From the NCBI GenBank assembly GCA_949361645.1, contig OX442422.1:8504683-8568682 (forward strand): a stretch of DNA of 64,000 bases, written 5' to 3'. Both the position numbers and the translations under genes were made by a program. Below the pieces are notes generated by a model. The model had not been told where the DNA came from. It saw only the letters and a list, made by a program, of their open reading frames with translations, and made no database searches. Numbering within the stretch: the stretch's first letter is position 1; every line of letters begins with the position of its first letter. The DNA comes from Spongilla lacustris. Taxonomy: Eukaryota; Porifera; Demospongiae; Spongillida; Spongillidae. Below are positions 1 to 11,912 of the stretch, one piece after another.

Positions 1-90
1 ACATATAAACATGCGCATGATTCTCTAATACATGCATGTAGGTCTACCAGTGATTTAAACAGCTAAACCTAACTGTATCATATTCATCTT

Positions 91-2215
91 TGATCCGCTT
101 GCTGGAAAATAGTGGTAAAGACTTCGATGTGGAAGTCCGAGAATGGAGGAATCGAATTGTCTCCACATTGAACAGTTCCAATGAAATTGTAAGTGCTTAA
201 TGCTAGTTCATATTTTGAAATGTATTACCATTTTCAGACTATGCAGAAAGCCCCATGATTTTCATCAGAGGACAGTGATGTCCAATCATCATCTGACACC
301 GACACAGACTCTGATGGAGGTGGAGATTCAGACTCTACATGGAGGAGCTACTCACCTGTCACCTCTGACGATGAGTATGAGGACATGCTTAGTGATCAAG
401 AGGATGCCAATGAGTCTGAGAGCAGTGCCGATGATGAAGAAGAGATGGCTGCTGAACCAATGCAGTACGACACAGGCAACACACAATCAACTTGTCAAGT
501 GCAACAGCCAGCAAATGTACCCCTTCTATCAAGCTCTACCCCCTCAAAGCATCTTGAGGAAGAAGGTAAATGAAATAGAATTCAGTTCGGTTCCCTATTT
601 AGTTGTGTGCGCTAGTGAATATGTGAATATATACTGTGTGTTGGTACTTTATATTTAATGTACTTAATACTAGCCTGTAACAATGTCTTATTTGGAATAG
701 GTCATCTAACTATGTATCATCTCCTACCCACCCCAGAGGATGATATGGTTTTTCGCACCAACATCTGCATTTTGATGTCTCGAATACTGTACCAAAACAT
801 GGAGTACTTCAAGCACTCCTTTGATCCTGTCATTGACTGGCATATCAAACATGAATTTTATGACGAAATGTCCACAAAGTCAACTGTGGTGAGTTCACAT
901 TCTATAAGAGGTGGTGCTGCATTTGTGAGGATTGTTAGATAATAGACATTATTATCAGTTTTATACTGGTATATTATTTTGAAATGCTAGTCTATTAACT
1001 TCAATGTGTATTGATGAACACATTCAAATCCAGCATCCACTTGGGATTTAACCCAGAGATGAAAATAAAACAGAAGATATGGTTATCAAAAGAAATGCAG
1101 GAATATGTCCCAATGGTGGAAACAGTCGAGAATGTATATGTGCCAAGTCTGAACAGAACTGTCCAAGTGACGAAAACCCGTGCACATCTGATAGAGTTTG
1201 CTGGGGACCAGAAGACAGCAGCTAGAGGAAGAGGAGCGCAAAGAGCAAAAGTGTGTGCAGTATCACATACTAACAGGCTTGCTGGATTGGTCCCTGTTGT
1301 TGCTGACTGGCACACAAAAGTCAAGCTTCTTGAGGTAATGATTATTCATCATAATGCATGTATGTGTGCATGTATATATTCTTAAATTTTCCCTGTATGT
1401 AGGTGATTTGGAAGTTCTTTTACTCCACTCGTTCAGGAGGAGACCATGGTACACTGTATCAACTAAGAAACAAGCTGAACCGTACAAATGTTGTAAAAGT
1501 CCCTAAGAAAGATGTAAATGCATGTGAAGATTTCGTTGAGATCATCACTTCCAGTCTAGTCATTGCTAATGCTATGACCACCTTACGGTTGAAGTCAGCG
1601 AATGATTTCCCTTCTGATGGTGTCTTACCTGGGGCCGAAACTGTTTGGATGCTGTCCGACAATGAGAGACGAGGGTATTTAAATGAGCTTTGTGGACAGT
1701 TATATGATAGTTTTGTACACATAAGCGGGAAAAAGCCAGCAAGACATGACAACGTTTTTGAATACTCTGTACAGTTATTGCGTTTCTGTTGCATTTACAT
1801 GGAGTTTTCAGATGCAATTAGAGAAGGTGATGGTGTGCGTGTCCTTCGGTGCTGGAAATACATGTTACCAATTTTCTCAGCTTCTGGTAACAAAAACTAT
1901 GCTTGTGAAGCTGCAAACTTCCTTCTTCAGCACACTTATGTGCTTTCCCCTCGACTCTCAGCACAGCTTTTGTGGAGTCGTTTTGTAAATGTACATGGGA
2001 AACCAGGAGAAAACATTCCAGTCGACCTGCATATGGAACATTTGAACAAAATCGCAAAAGGTGCCATTCGTTTTATGGGTTCATGTAAATCATGTAAGGG
2101 GATCCAAAGAATTGGCCGGGCCATAGGCACTCTATCTCCAGTTTTGGAAAATTTTGATTTGGTAAATAATGTGACCATCAACAGTAGCAGACAGAAAAAG
2201 CCAACTTATACATAG
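91..2215 (+). CDS. DUF6589 domain protein, 3' part of a multi-exon gene
   Basis: Five plus-strand exons are readable: about 91-188, 271-565, 737-888, about 1059-1334 and 1403-2215 (stop TAG). Phases agree at 188/271 (phase 0), 565/737 (phase 1) and 1334/1403 (phase 0; intron 1335-1402, 68 bp, gtaatg..tgtag). The 888/1059 join is less certain: acceptors end at 1033 or 1058 and only the second keeps frame. Exon 2 is strongly acidic (Asp/Glu/Ser-rich). Exons 3-5 carry the pattern I associate with DUF6589 proteins: a GDQKTAARGRGAQ-like block, a VVADWHTKVKLLEVIW-like block, YQLRNKLNR, then DLHMEHLNKIAKGAIR near the end. The family's function is unknown to me. Its members are multicopy in marine invertebrates and fungi and may be transposon-derived. 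The 5' end lies outside the window. The family call is from memory of the motif, not from a search. Confidence 0.7.
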
Positions 2216-3092
2216 CGGACCGCCTGGGCAACTAGAATTCGAATCCAATTGCAATCGGTTGGATATATCTATAAAACACAAGCAAATATATTTATATTTC
2301 GGAGTTTCCTTAGTCAAGCAAACAATCAAACCACTGTAAGAATCATGCGTCATGCAAGCACTGCACAATAACAAAAGAACAAATTAGTCCGGCTGGTCTG
2401 CTACGTAAACAGATTGATGGAGCCGCCACACGCCTCCATGCGCATGTACTTGTACTTACGTGTATATAACGTATGCATCTGCGATAATGAATACATCAAA
2501 TAAATTCATAAAATCAGCCAAAAAAGTGAGCTGCCCCCCCCCCCCCCCCGGCTCCGCGGGCCCTGCTTAAAATCACATTTTTTGCAATCCATGTATTACT
2601 TATCATTGCAGCATACTCAACTCAGGCTTATTTGCAACTCTAATACAAGATTTCACACTTATGAATGACATTAAAAGAGCAACCCACTTGTAACGAGGAT
2701 CAGATTGCTAAGCCTTTTTGTCAAAAACGAACAGATTAATTAGCATTTGTTTGATGTTTTTGGTTGTAGAGAATATATAGAACTTGTCTAAACATATACC
2801 CAGTCCCAAGAATTTGTGTTATTCTTGAAACATAAATTGGGATAGGAACACTTTTCAGAACTGAAAACCACACCAATAGCTTCAGAATTGATTGGCATTC
2901 CAGCTGCAGTGGTCAAATAAATGTAATGAATTTTATTGGTGCCCCCCCCCCCCACCCCCCCAAAATCTCATTGTTACATACTGACTGCCAATGATATGGA
3001 ATTTGTGGAGATAATACATTCTTGTTCCCACCAGAAAAAATAAATTTGCCAATTCTAACTAAATATTTGAATGGTTTAGGAGGTATATTGCA
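2216..3092. other. Intergenic; poly-C tract and one copy of a dispersed repeat
   Basis: No coding frame is convincing. A C-run sits at about 2533-2549 and a second at 2943-2959. Positions 2571-2925 are a copy of the sequence at about 24525-24900, in the same orientation with roughly 90% identity by eye. In both copies the shared block stops just after a GGTCAAATAAATGTAA-like end, where the flanks diverge, so that is probably one end of the repeat. Confidence 0.6.
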
Positions 3093-3304
3093 CTGTACTA
3101 TCCTCTGCAATGTTAGTGGTTGCAAAAAGGCACTGGAGAAGGCAAGTATGGAACTTTCTGAACTAGAGTTGTGTTCAATACAAATTTCAATGTGCAGGTA
3201 AAAGCTTGATTTTAATAAATTAGCGATAGCATGCACTATGCATGTAGTGTCATTGTACATTACCATAAAAGTGTGGGGTCTGTCACCCTCTGAATTAATC
3301 TATT

Positions 3305-4330
3305 GGGTAATTCCATATATATATTTGCCACCCTTTTTGCATCATTGTCTAGTTTGGACATGCTATTTTCCCCATGTGTTCTCCCCATAGGAGTATGCAA
3401 AATTGCTGTACATTTGTATACCCTATAGTGTACAACTTTTAATATACGACATATCAAAATTTTCATTTTTTTCATAACCTCGGTTAACTCGGTTGAGCAT
3501 ATCCTGAGTCCTGAAACATTCTGATTGATTTGAATATATCCAAAACATTGCTAAGATAGAGGTCTACATAAAATTAATTGATTTTAATAACTTCTTGGCA
3601 TGTTACATGAATAAAGTCATGAATTTGTAATGAATTGTGACCTATCCAAAAATATGAAAATACGAATCACACCAGACTTGTACCATAGTTAGCTAACCAT
3701 ACCCCAAACATATTTAGCTGAAAAGCTTACTGGGACACGTATTCTCAGGGCTGGGACAGCACAAAAAGTGGCTGGCAGCCATGTTATGTTTTGACAGTAC
3801 CTTAGCTGTGTAAACTGCCCTATGTAAACAAAGAGTTGCAAGGAGGAATAACATGGCTGCCAGCCACTTTTTGTGCTGTCCCAGCCCTGAGAATACGTGT
3901 CCCAGTAAGCTTTTCAGCTAAATATGTTTGGGGTATGGTTAGCTAACTATGGTACAAGTCTGGTGTGATTCGTATTTTCATATTTTTGGATAGGTCACAA
4001 TTCATTACAAATTCATGACTTTATTCATGTAACATGCCAAGAAGTTATTAAAATCAATTAATTTTATGTAGACCTCTATCTTAGCAATGTTTTGGATATA
4101 TTCAAATCAATCAGAATGTTTCAGGACTCAGGATATGCTCAACCGAGTTAACCGAGGTTATGAAAAAAATGAAGATTTTGATATGTCGTATATTAAAAGT
4201 TGTACACTATAGGGTATACATATGTACAGCACTTTTGCATACTCCTATGGGGAGAACACATGGGGAAAATAGCATGTCCAAACTAGACAATGATGCTAAA
4301 AGGGTGGCAAATATATATATGGAATTACCC
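3305..4330. mobile_element. 1,026-bp near-perfect palindromic (foldback) element
   Basis: The two 483-bp arms (3305-3787 and 3848-4330) are inverted copies differing at only a few positions, around a 60-bp spacer. The ends read GGGTAATTCCATAT and its complement. The flanks are TATT (3301-3304) and TATT (4331-4334). Copy 2 of the segmental duplication has a single uninterrupted TATT at 7447-7450, so it is the empty site. The boundary could shift by one base, giving a 6-bp CTATTG duplication. No transposase is encoded, so it is non-autonomous. The superfamily is not assigned. Confidence 0.85.
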
Positions 4331-4424
4331 TATTGTGGCATACAATATAATGTTCTAATGCAATTTGCATGCAATTAAAATCGTTTTCACATATATTTAT
4401 AAATGGCGCTCATTCAAGTACCAC

Positions 4425-4620
4425 AGTACCTCCCCATAGCCAGGGTGGGAGGGATACCACAGTACCTCCCCCTAGCCAGGGTGGGAGGGATACCACAGCC
4501 CCTCCTCCTAGCCAGGGTGGGAGGGATACCACAGCCCCTCCCCCTAGCCAGGGTGGGAGGGATACCACAGCCCCTCCCACTAGCCAGGGTGGGAGGATAC
4601 CACAGCCCCTCCCCCTAGTA
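4425..4620. repeat. 36-bp minisatellite, array 1
   Basis: About five tandem copies of a GC-rich unit built on AGCCAGGGTGGGAGGGATAC followed by CACAGCCCCTCCCCCT. Because 36 is a multiple of 3 and the unit lacks stops in several frames, it yields long spurious reading frames of a 12-residue repeat. The same unit recurs at 7535-7738, 21087-21230, 22252-22660 and 24917-25290, and inverted at about 34430-34460 and 48140-48205. Confidence 0.9.
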
Positions 4621-4879
4621 ATGTGCAGGAATTGAACTCAATTCTTTTCCACTTTCATACTATCAACATTGAGACATTAAGTCTTGTCCTCCATACTCCC
4701 CCTAGTACTCTTCCCCCTACCCTACCCTGCCCATCCTGCATCTATACCAACTCACCCAATCCTCAATGTTCACATCAATACCAGAAATGGAAAGGAGATG
4801 TTCCACACAAGTAGTATAACCTTCCCTTGCAGCCCAGTGTAATGGAGTACGACCATCCTGGAGTGGGTATAATAGTTCA

Positions 4880-6500
4880 GCCAACATAGTGGGTACAATG
4901 GTGTATCACAGACATAGAAAGGAATTATTAGGGGGAGGGGCTGAACAGGCACTACAGGGAATGATTTAACCGCTATCGCATCGCATTTTGTGATCCACTT
5001 TTTATAAGTTGTGAAACAAACCACCTACAACAATATACACATTCTTTCTAGATACAAACTGCAGAAAAACGAACCTAAACAATATCATGCAAAGCGTCGA
5101 CGAACTTTAAAAAAAAAAAAAACGAAAATGGACTGAAAATACGGTATGTGTCTTAGTAATGACTGGAGCCATTTCCTTCTCCCACCTGTATGAAGCCACA
5201 CACTAGTGCAGTACAATGGTGGAATAGTGACCTGTTAAGTGCAGTAAATGATGTCCCCACATCTCATTAATCTGATATTAATTATCTGGTCAATTTTGGG
5301 GTGTATAGCTGGGATGAAAACTTAAGTTATAGTATCTGCCGAGGTATCTGCTATAAATGCTTTTGAGTGGATGAATTAATCGTGCCCCCAAAAAATTGTG
5401 AGGAGAAATCTTGAGATTAGACCATCCTGAATTTTGCATCCAGAAATACACCCCTAACCCCTCTCCTCTAATGATTGTATTAAGTAAGTAAATAAAAACA
5501 TTCTCTCGGAGAATGTTTACGTTGGTGGCATATACAATTGAACTGGACAAAACTGTGGTGTATAAAGCACGGAAACAAGATTTGACAGAAATTGTACTGC
5601 ACAAATAAGCCTATAATTAGAACAGAGCACAGTGGTGTAGGAGCTGCAGTGGGCCGCTGCACTTTTCCATGAAACAACAAATGTTTTTTTTTATAGGTTG
5701 ACATAATCATTAATGATACAAGCGCTGAGCAACTGTTGCTAGTTAATTGTATGCAAGTATACTTCAAATGGATCGCGAGACACTAGCTCAAGCTAGCTTA
5801 CCTGCATAAGCGAAGCTTTGGTATTAAGCTACTCGTTCTGTCATTCAACGTAGTTTACAACGGTTGCGGTCATGGCTTAGGCTGACATCCTGATCAAAAG
5901 TAGCGATGCTGTTTATACTACATGCGCAGAGGCAAGGTCTTAGCTGGGTACAGTTTTGTTTTTGGAGTTTTTCTACGTAAAAAGCGTTGGCTTCTAGGGC
6001 TCCGCCCCAGGCTCCGATGGGGTTGCTTTCCAGCACTTTCCCATACCCCCTGGCAGTGCAGAAGGGGTGCACCCCTCCTGTATCCTCCCCGGGGAGGTGG
6101 GGAACCACTGTTGTTGGCCGCTGCACTTTATATTCCCTTCCTACACCACTGGAGCATGCCGAGGAATGTGCTAAATATAGCCCTATTTTCCCAGTAAAAT
6201 CTTGTATCTTGTTACATGCTTTTTACACCACCATTGTTCAGTTCAATCAGAGATAAAATATATATAAAAGTTATCCCAACTTTCCACTTAAGAACGATTA
6301 CGTTCTATTATGTGTGGTGAAACTTGTAACATCCTTCATAAAAATGCACAAAGCATACATCTTTGGGATCTCCTGGCAATGTTTGTTATTTACAACTGTA
6401 CTTGTTGATAGCTTAGCTATACTTCACTATTTAACACTGGTGCAGGCCTGTGCATGCCCTTATTAACACCTGCTCATGCATGCTATTATTATGCATAGGA
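4880..6500. repeat. Foldback repeat family R3, copy 1 (split by a transposon)
   Basis: The sequence around 5498-5624 is an imperfect inverted copy (about 85% by eye) of 6157-6290. Both contain an ATTGAACTG..GTGTA..AAGCA..ACAAGAT series. The 5-bp-duplication element at 5630-6151 sits at the centre. Related copies lie at about 6500-7235, 8650-12500 and 27170-27990. No coding capacity was recognised. Confidence 0.6.
5630..6151. mobile_element. 522-bp TIR element, 5-bp TSD GAGCA (type E4, copy 1)
   Basis: It begins CAGTGGTGTAGGA and ends TCCTACACCACTG. GAGCA directly flanks both ends (5625-5629 and 6152-6156). Inside, around 5998-6050, is the GC-rich hairpin core shared with other elements here (GGGCTCCGCCCC, then CCGATGGGG). 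It is too short to encode a transposase. A second copy, interrupted by another transposon, is at 9135-12313. Confidence 0.8.
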
Positions 6501-7235
6501 AAATGTACATGTAGTGGAATAGTGAGCTGTTAAGTGCAGTAAATGATGCCCCCACCACCACTACCCCCAGCAGAGCTGCCCCCATGGCCTGCATGGCTGC
6601 TCTCACCACCTCCATGGCTGCCACAGCCAGAGGGGAGACAAGTAGCATTTAGAGGCAGAGGAGGCCTGGACCAGGGAGAAGGAGGAGGTTGGAAAAGAGG
6701 AGGAGAGCATGTGGAGGATTTGGCCACTACATAACTAACTGTTATAACTATCATCATTAATCTGATATTAATTATCTGGTCAATTTGGTGGGAATGAAAA
6801 CTTTAGTGACACTATCTATAATATCTGCTACAAATGCTTTTGAGTGGATGAACTAATCATGCCCCCCAAAAATTGTGAGGAAAAGTCTTGAGACTAGTCA
6901 AAAATTTTAATTTAGCATGCACAAATACACCCCTCCCTCTTCTCTAGTAAATGTATTACGTAAATAAAAACATTCTCTAGAAGAAATTTGGTGGCATATA
7001 TGATTGAACTGCACAAAATGGGGGTGTAAAAAGCATGGAAACAAGATTTGACAGAAATTGTAGAAAATAGGCCTATAAATAGCAAAACATAGAACATGCT
7101 GAGGAATGTGCTAAATATAGGCCTATGTTCCCAGTACAATTTTGTTTACGTGCTTTTTACACCATAGTAACATTCTTCATGAAAATGCACAAAGCAAATA
7201 TCTTTGGGATTTCATGGCAATGTAAATTATATAAT
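6500..7235. repeat. R3 repeat copy 2 with a Gly/Ser-rich coding-like segment
   Basis: Positions 6546-6735 read on the minus strand as an open segment rich in Gly, Ser and His, ending SGGGGIIYCT then stop. The same segment recurs at 21673-21757 and 27257-27460 with only a few changes, while the related places at 5250 and 8770 lack it. It could be a terminal exon that was duplicated, or just a low-complexity part of the repeat. 6975-7165 is again an imperfect palindrome, lacking the E4 insertion. Confidence 0.5.
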
Positions 7236-8182
7236 ACGCTGTACTATCCTCTGCAATGTTAGTGGTTGCAAAAAGGCACTGGAGAAGGCAAGTATGGAAC
7301 TTTCTGAACTAGAGTTGTGTTCAATACAAATTTCAATGTGCAGGTAAATGCTTGATTTTAATAAATTAGCGATAGCATGCGCTATGCATGTAGTGTCATT
7401 GTACATGACCATAAAAGTGTGGGGTCTGTCACCCTCTGAATTAATCTATTGTGGCATACAATACAATGTTCAAATACAATTTGCACACAATTAAAAACCG
7501 TTTTCACATATATTTATAAATGGCGCTCATTCAAGTACCACAGTACCTCCCCCTAGCCAGGGTGGGAGGGATACCACAGTACCTCCCCCTAGCCAGGGTG
7601 GGAGGGATACCACAGTACCTCCCCCTAGCCAGGGTGGGAGGGATACCATAGCCCCTCCTCCTAGCCAGGGTGGGAGGGATACCATAGCCCCTCCCACTAG
7701 CCAGGGTGGGAGGATACCACAGCCCCTCCCCCTAGTAATGTGCAGGAATTGAACTCAATTCTTTTCCACTTTCATACTATCAACATTGAGACATTAAGTC
7801 TTGTCCTCCATACTCCCCCTAGTACTCCTCCCCCTACCCTACCCTGCCCATCCTGCATCTACCAACTCACCCAATCCTCAATGTTCACATCAATACCAGA
7901 AGTGGAAAGGAGATGTTCCACACAAGTAGTATAACCTTCCCTTGCAGCCCAGTGTAATGGAGTACGACCATCCTGGAGTGGGTATAATAGTTCAGCCAAC
8001 ATAGTGGGTACAATGGTGTATCACAGACATAGGAAGGAATTATTAGGGGGAGGGACTGAACAGGCACTACAGGGAATGATTTAACCGGTTTCGCATCGCA
8101 TTTTGTGATCCACTTTTTATAAGTTGTGAAACAACTTAAAAACATTATCGCAGAAAACTGTGATGCAATCTATCATCGTTAG

Positions 8183-8443
8183 CAAGCAGGTGCTCAGTGT
8201 AAGTGCTACGCGAAGAGGTACGATGCACCATCACACACACATCGGAACAGAGCTGCAGTACTTTCCCCAGCAGAAGAAGAGAAGAAAAGGAAATACAACA
8301 GTGCAGCTGAAGCACGTCGAGCATCTTTTACCCCTTTTGTTGTATCTACTAATGGAATGCTGGGTAGAGAGGCAAATTTCTTACTTAAAAGACTAGCCCA
8401 AAGCACAAGCATTGAATGGGACAAAACCACTGGGGCAAACCAC
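8183..8443 (+). pseudogene. LINE-like reverse transcriptase C-terminal remnant
   Basis: One frame reads QCKCYAKRYDAPSHTHRNR, then an SPAEEEKKRKYNSAAEARR block and FTPFVVSTNGMLGREANFLL. This resembles the cysteine-containing C-terminal region of an invertebrate LINE-like ORF2, downstream of the polymerase. A stop lies just upstream and nothing of the polymerase core is present, so it is a dead fragment. Same family as the fragments at 13.1-14.3 and 33.5-34.0 kb. Confidence 0.55.
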
Positions 8444-8448
8444 GTTTT

Positions 8449-8641
8449 TTTTTAAGTTCGTCGACGCTTTGTATGATATTGTTTAGGTCCATTTTTCAAC
8501 GATTCGTATAAGAAAGAATGTGTATATTGTTACATAAAGTGCATACAACAATATACACATTCTTTCTAGATACGAACTGCAGAAAAACGAACCTAAACAA
8601 TATCATGCAAAGCGTCGACGAACTTAAAAAAAAAAAAAACG
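8449..8641. repeat. Inverted repeat with arms of about 93 bp
   Basis: 8449-8541 is the inverted counterpart of 8549-8641, sharing AAGTTCGTCGACGCTTTG, GATATTGTTTAGG and AAGAATGTGTATATTGT in complement. Copy 1 of the segmental duplication has only the right arm (about 5033-5125). The structure abuts the reverse-transcriptase remnant. Confidence 0.75.
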
Positions 8642-9223
8642 AAAATGGACTGAAAATACGGTATGTGTGTTAGTAATGACTGAAGCCATTTCCTTCTCCC
8701 ACCTGTATGAAGCCACACACTAGTGCAGTACAATGGTGGAATAGTGACCTGTTAAGTGCAGTAAATGATGTCCCCACATCTCATTAATCTGATATTAATT
8801 ATCTGGTCAATTTGGTGGGTGTATAGCAGGTATGAAAACTTTAGTGACACTATCTATAATATCTGCTACTAATGCTTTTGAGTGGATGAACTAATCATGC
8901 CCCCCAAAAAATTGTGAGGAGAAATCTTGAGATTAGACCATCCTGAATTTTGCATCCAGAAATACACCCCTAACCCCTCTCCTCTAATTATTGTATTAAG
9001 TAAGTAAATAAAAACATTCTCACGGAGAATGTTTACGTTGGTGGCATATACAATTGAACTGGACAAAATTGTGGTGTATAAAGCACGGAAACAAAATTGT
9101 ACTGCACAAATAAGCCTATAATTAGAACAGAGCACAGTGGTGTAGGAGCTGCAGTGGGCCGCTGCACTTTTCCATGAAACAACAAAAAAGGTTGACATAA
9201 TCATTAATGATACAAGCGCTGAG

Positions 9224-11912
9224 CACGGCTGTTTCGAGATGGACATTAGGTTGTTAATTAGAAAACGTTTGTATATTACGGTACAATTCTTATCCGGGTC
9301 CCATAGGAGCTCATTAAAATGTGGTTAATGTTCTAATCAGTCCCTATTTTGTGAAGATGCGTTTACCATAAAATACCAATACATGTATATATTTTAACTG
9401 TTCTATATTCAGTTCGGCACTACAAAACGTCAATGCGCACTATTGAGGGATGTTTTTTATTAGCCCACTAAAGTCGCGCATCTCACGATTTCTTTGTTTT
9501 TGTTTTGGCATTCCTGAAGCACTCGAACGGCAAGCCGTGTTTCTCGAGAAAATGCCTGACAAAAGGTGTGAAATGCACCTTGTTGTAAAGATAGATCATT
9601 GCCCGTTTTAAACATGCCTAGCTTATGTGCAGACTTATTTTCTGAAGCGAGAACAAAACCCTTCACCCTGGACTAGTTAATCATGAATAAAGCGGTATCA
9701 CTGCTCTCATGCTGCAATAGAAATTTCTTCATGTCAAGTGCAGTGCAGTGAGTATGGTATACCGGGCCTTTTATGCGGACAATATTAGTTGAAAAAAACG
9801 TCTCGAGGCAATCTAGAGACAACCTACAGCTGTGCTAGCCTACTTTCTCTGTGGAACTACTGCTTCCCGCTAATTTCTACAAAACGAAGGCTTGAAAAGA
9901 AGGTTGGGAGGATAGAAAGTGTTAATGGGAGGAGGAAGGTGCTAATCCTTTCATCCCCTAGGCATTATAATATACAGTTCAGCATAGTGAGCCCCGCCCC
10001 TCTGGCGATAATGTTTCCCCCCTGCTGCCACGCCCACCTCAGTTTTCACCCTCTTCATGTTGGGGAGTCAGGCATACCTGCTAATTCAAGATGTGTTTGG
10101 CGAGCTCTACAGGTTTATTTTGCCCTTTTCCTGCAATGAGACACGGCTATAGCCTATCTACACAATACAAGTGGGTGGAGCAAGTCATGTGACTAGAGCT
10201 TGTGATGATGTATTGTTGAATGTGTATATCCCACAAGCCTCATGTCCTTGTGTTTTGGCCTCTCCCCCCGCCTTCCCTTCCCTTCTTTCCTCCCCCCCTT
10301 CCTCCCTTCTTTCCTCCCTCCCTTCCACCCTATCCCTTTACTTCTTTCCTCCCTCCCTCCCTTCCCTTCTTTCCTCCCTCCCTCCCTTCCCTTCTTTCCT
10401 CCCTCCCTCCCTTCCCTTCTTTCCTCCCTCCCTCCCTTCCCTTCTTTCCTCCCTCCCTCCCTTCCCTTCTTTCCTCCCTCCCTCCCTTCTTTCCTCCCTC
10501 TCCTTCCCTTCTTTCCTCCCTCTCCTTCCCTTCTTTCCTCCCTCTCCTTCCCTTCCTCCCTCCCCCTCCCTTCCTCCCTCCCCTTCCGTCCTCCCTCCCC
10601 CTCCCTCCCTTTAATTCCTCCCCTCCCTCCCTTCCTCTTTCCCCCTCCTTCCCTCCCCCTCCCTTCCTCTTTCCCCCTCCTTCCCTCCCCCTCCCCTCCC
10701 TCCATCCCTTGTTCACTTATTTCCTTGCAATTTGATTATTTTATTTGCGTAAGTCTATGTGTTGTGCCTATTTAACTTGTACATGGTCTTTAAGCTGTAG
10801 AGGTTTCTACTGTATTCTGCATGCCTCATGGGGACTCCGTGTTACATGTGTGGGGTGTGTAGAGGCAGGATTGTACATGTGTTGTTTTCATGGTTATGAT
10901 GCTGTCATCTAATATAATGTAGTGGTCTCAAAGGTCAAACTATGCGGCCACACTCCATGCAGCACACCACCGGCTGACACAACTCAGCACACCTCATCAC
11001 ATTTTCCATCCAGCCAGGTGGTGAACATGGTCCCCTATAGATACTAACAGCCAGACTATCAATGTGAGCAGCTTCGTTGTCATGACTACAACATGTAATG
11101 ACTCTTCTCTTGTACAGATTGGCTCCACCCACTTGCACCTCTACCCCTGCCACTAGGCTGCACTCAGTATACCATTTGTTCTTTGCCTCAGGAACAATTC
11201 ATCCCATGCAGGCACTGTCTCTTGACCTCCTCTCTTCCACCACTGATAAGAATGTTGAACCGCACACAGCATGCAAAAAAAAAAATCAAGGCTAAAGTTG
11301 TATTTATGCATGCTACGTCAGATCTGGCTACATATACTTCAGTTTACTGCCACAGGGATACAATTAAAGCTCCAATGTTGTTGTCCAAGCTGTTTAATTG
11401 AGATCACAGTAATCCATCACCCCTTTTTGCAGTGTGCATGATCGACCATCTACATACAATGATACATGTATTGCAATCGGACCGCCGCCATGCTTGTAGT
11501 ATATATAAATTGGTCGTATTCAGCGCCTTGGTACGACTCACAGAAAATAAGTCTGCTAACAAAAACAACCAAATCGCATACAACCAGCACTTCTGTATAC
11601 GTTTATACAAGTTTGTGTAACTCATGTCAGGCAAATTAACGAGAAAAAGCTTTTTGAAACCAACCACTCTAAATGGAGCGCTATTAGTCACATGGCGTAT
11701 GTTAGCATTAAAAAGATAAAATTTATATCATTGTAGTCCTCGAAGGGTGTGTAACACAGATATTCACCTGTACTGCACTTACTTTGAACGGATTACAAAA
11801 CTTAAGCCGAATTCCAATGCCATGCGATAATGAGGGTCTAGTTACTTATTACGTACGAAATTGTGGGGACGAGACCTAATGTCCACTTTTTCAATGCAAT
11901 GAAACACCCGTG
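9224..11912. mobile_element. 2.7-kb Chapaev-like (CMC) element, 4-bp TSD TGAG
   Basis: The ends are CACGGCTGTTTC and, complemented, CACGGGTGTTTC; both continue to a GGACATTAGG block. TGAG flanks both sides (9220-9223 and 11913-11916), and the uninterrupted GCTGAGCAACTG sequence survives at about 5728-5745, proving insertion. Termini starting CAC with a 4-bp duplication fit Chapaev. I find no transposase: the interior is a polypyrimidine tract and non-coding sequence, so it is probably non-autonomous. Confidence 0.7.
10255..10710. repeat. Polypyrimidine (C/T) tandem repeat, about 25-bp units
   Basis: About 450 bp of almost pure C/T, with a unit of CTTCTTTCCTCCCTCCCTCC plus CTTCC in its middle part, degrading rightward. 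It produces four overlapping Pro/Leu/Ser or Arg/Gly/Glu reading frames that are not genes. Confidence 0.9.

Larger units (their letters stand above)
3093..5629. repeat. Segmental duplication copy 1 (partner at 7239-9134)
   Basis: Apart from the palindromic insertion (3305-4330), this segment aligns almost base for base with 7239-9134. Both copies carry the same left part, the 36-bp minisatellite, an ankyrin exon and the left arm of a foldback repeat, and both end at the insertion point of a 5-bp-duplication element. Copy 2 has about 500 bp (8126-8625) that copy 1 lacks. The pair acts as internal control for dating insertions. Confidence 0.8.
7239..9134. repeat. Segmental duplication copy 2
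   Basis: Partner of 3093-5629. It carries the empty site of the palindromic element (TATT at 7447-7450), minisatellite array 2 (about 7535-7738), an ankyrin exon (7871-7972), and a block at 8126-8625 absent from copy 1 that contains a reverse-transcriptase remnant and a hairpin. Confidence 0.8.

Noticed and set aside
3260..4378. Duplicate 71-72-codon frames beginning MKKMKILICRILKV
   Set aside because: They are the two arms of the palindromic element read in opposite directions; no family resemblance.
10171..10775. Overlapping Pro/Leu/Ser- and Arg/Gly/Glu-rich frames of up to 177 codons
   Set aside because: Polypyrimidine tract; open in four frames by composition.
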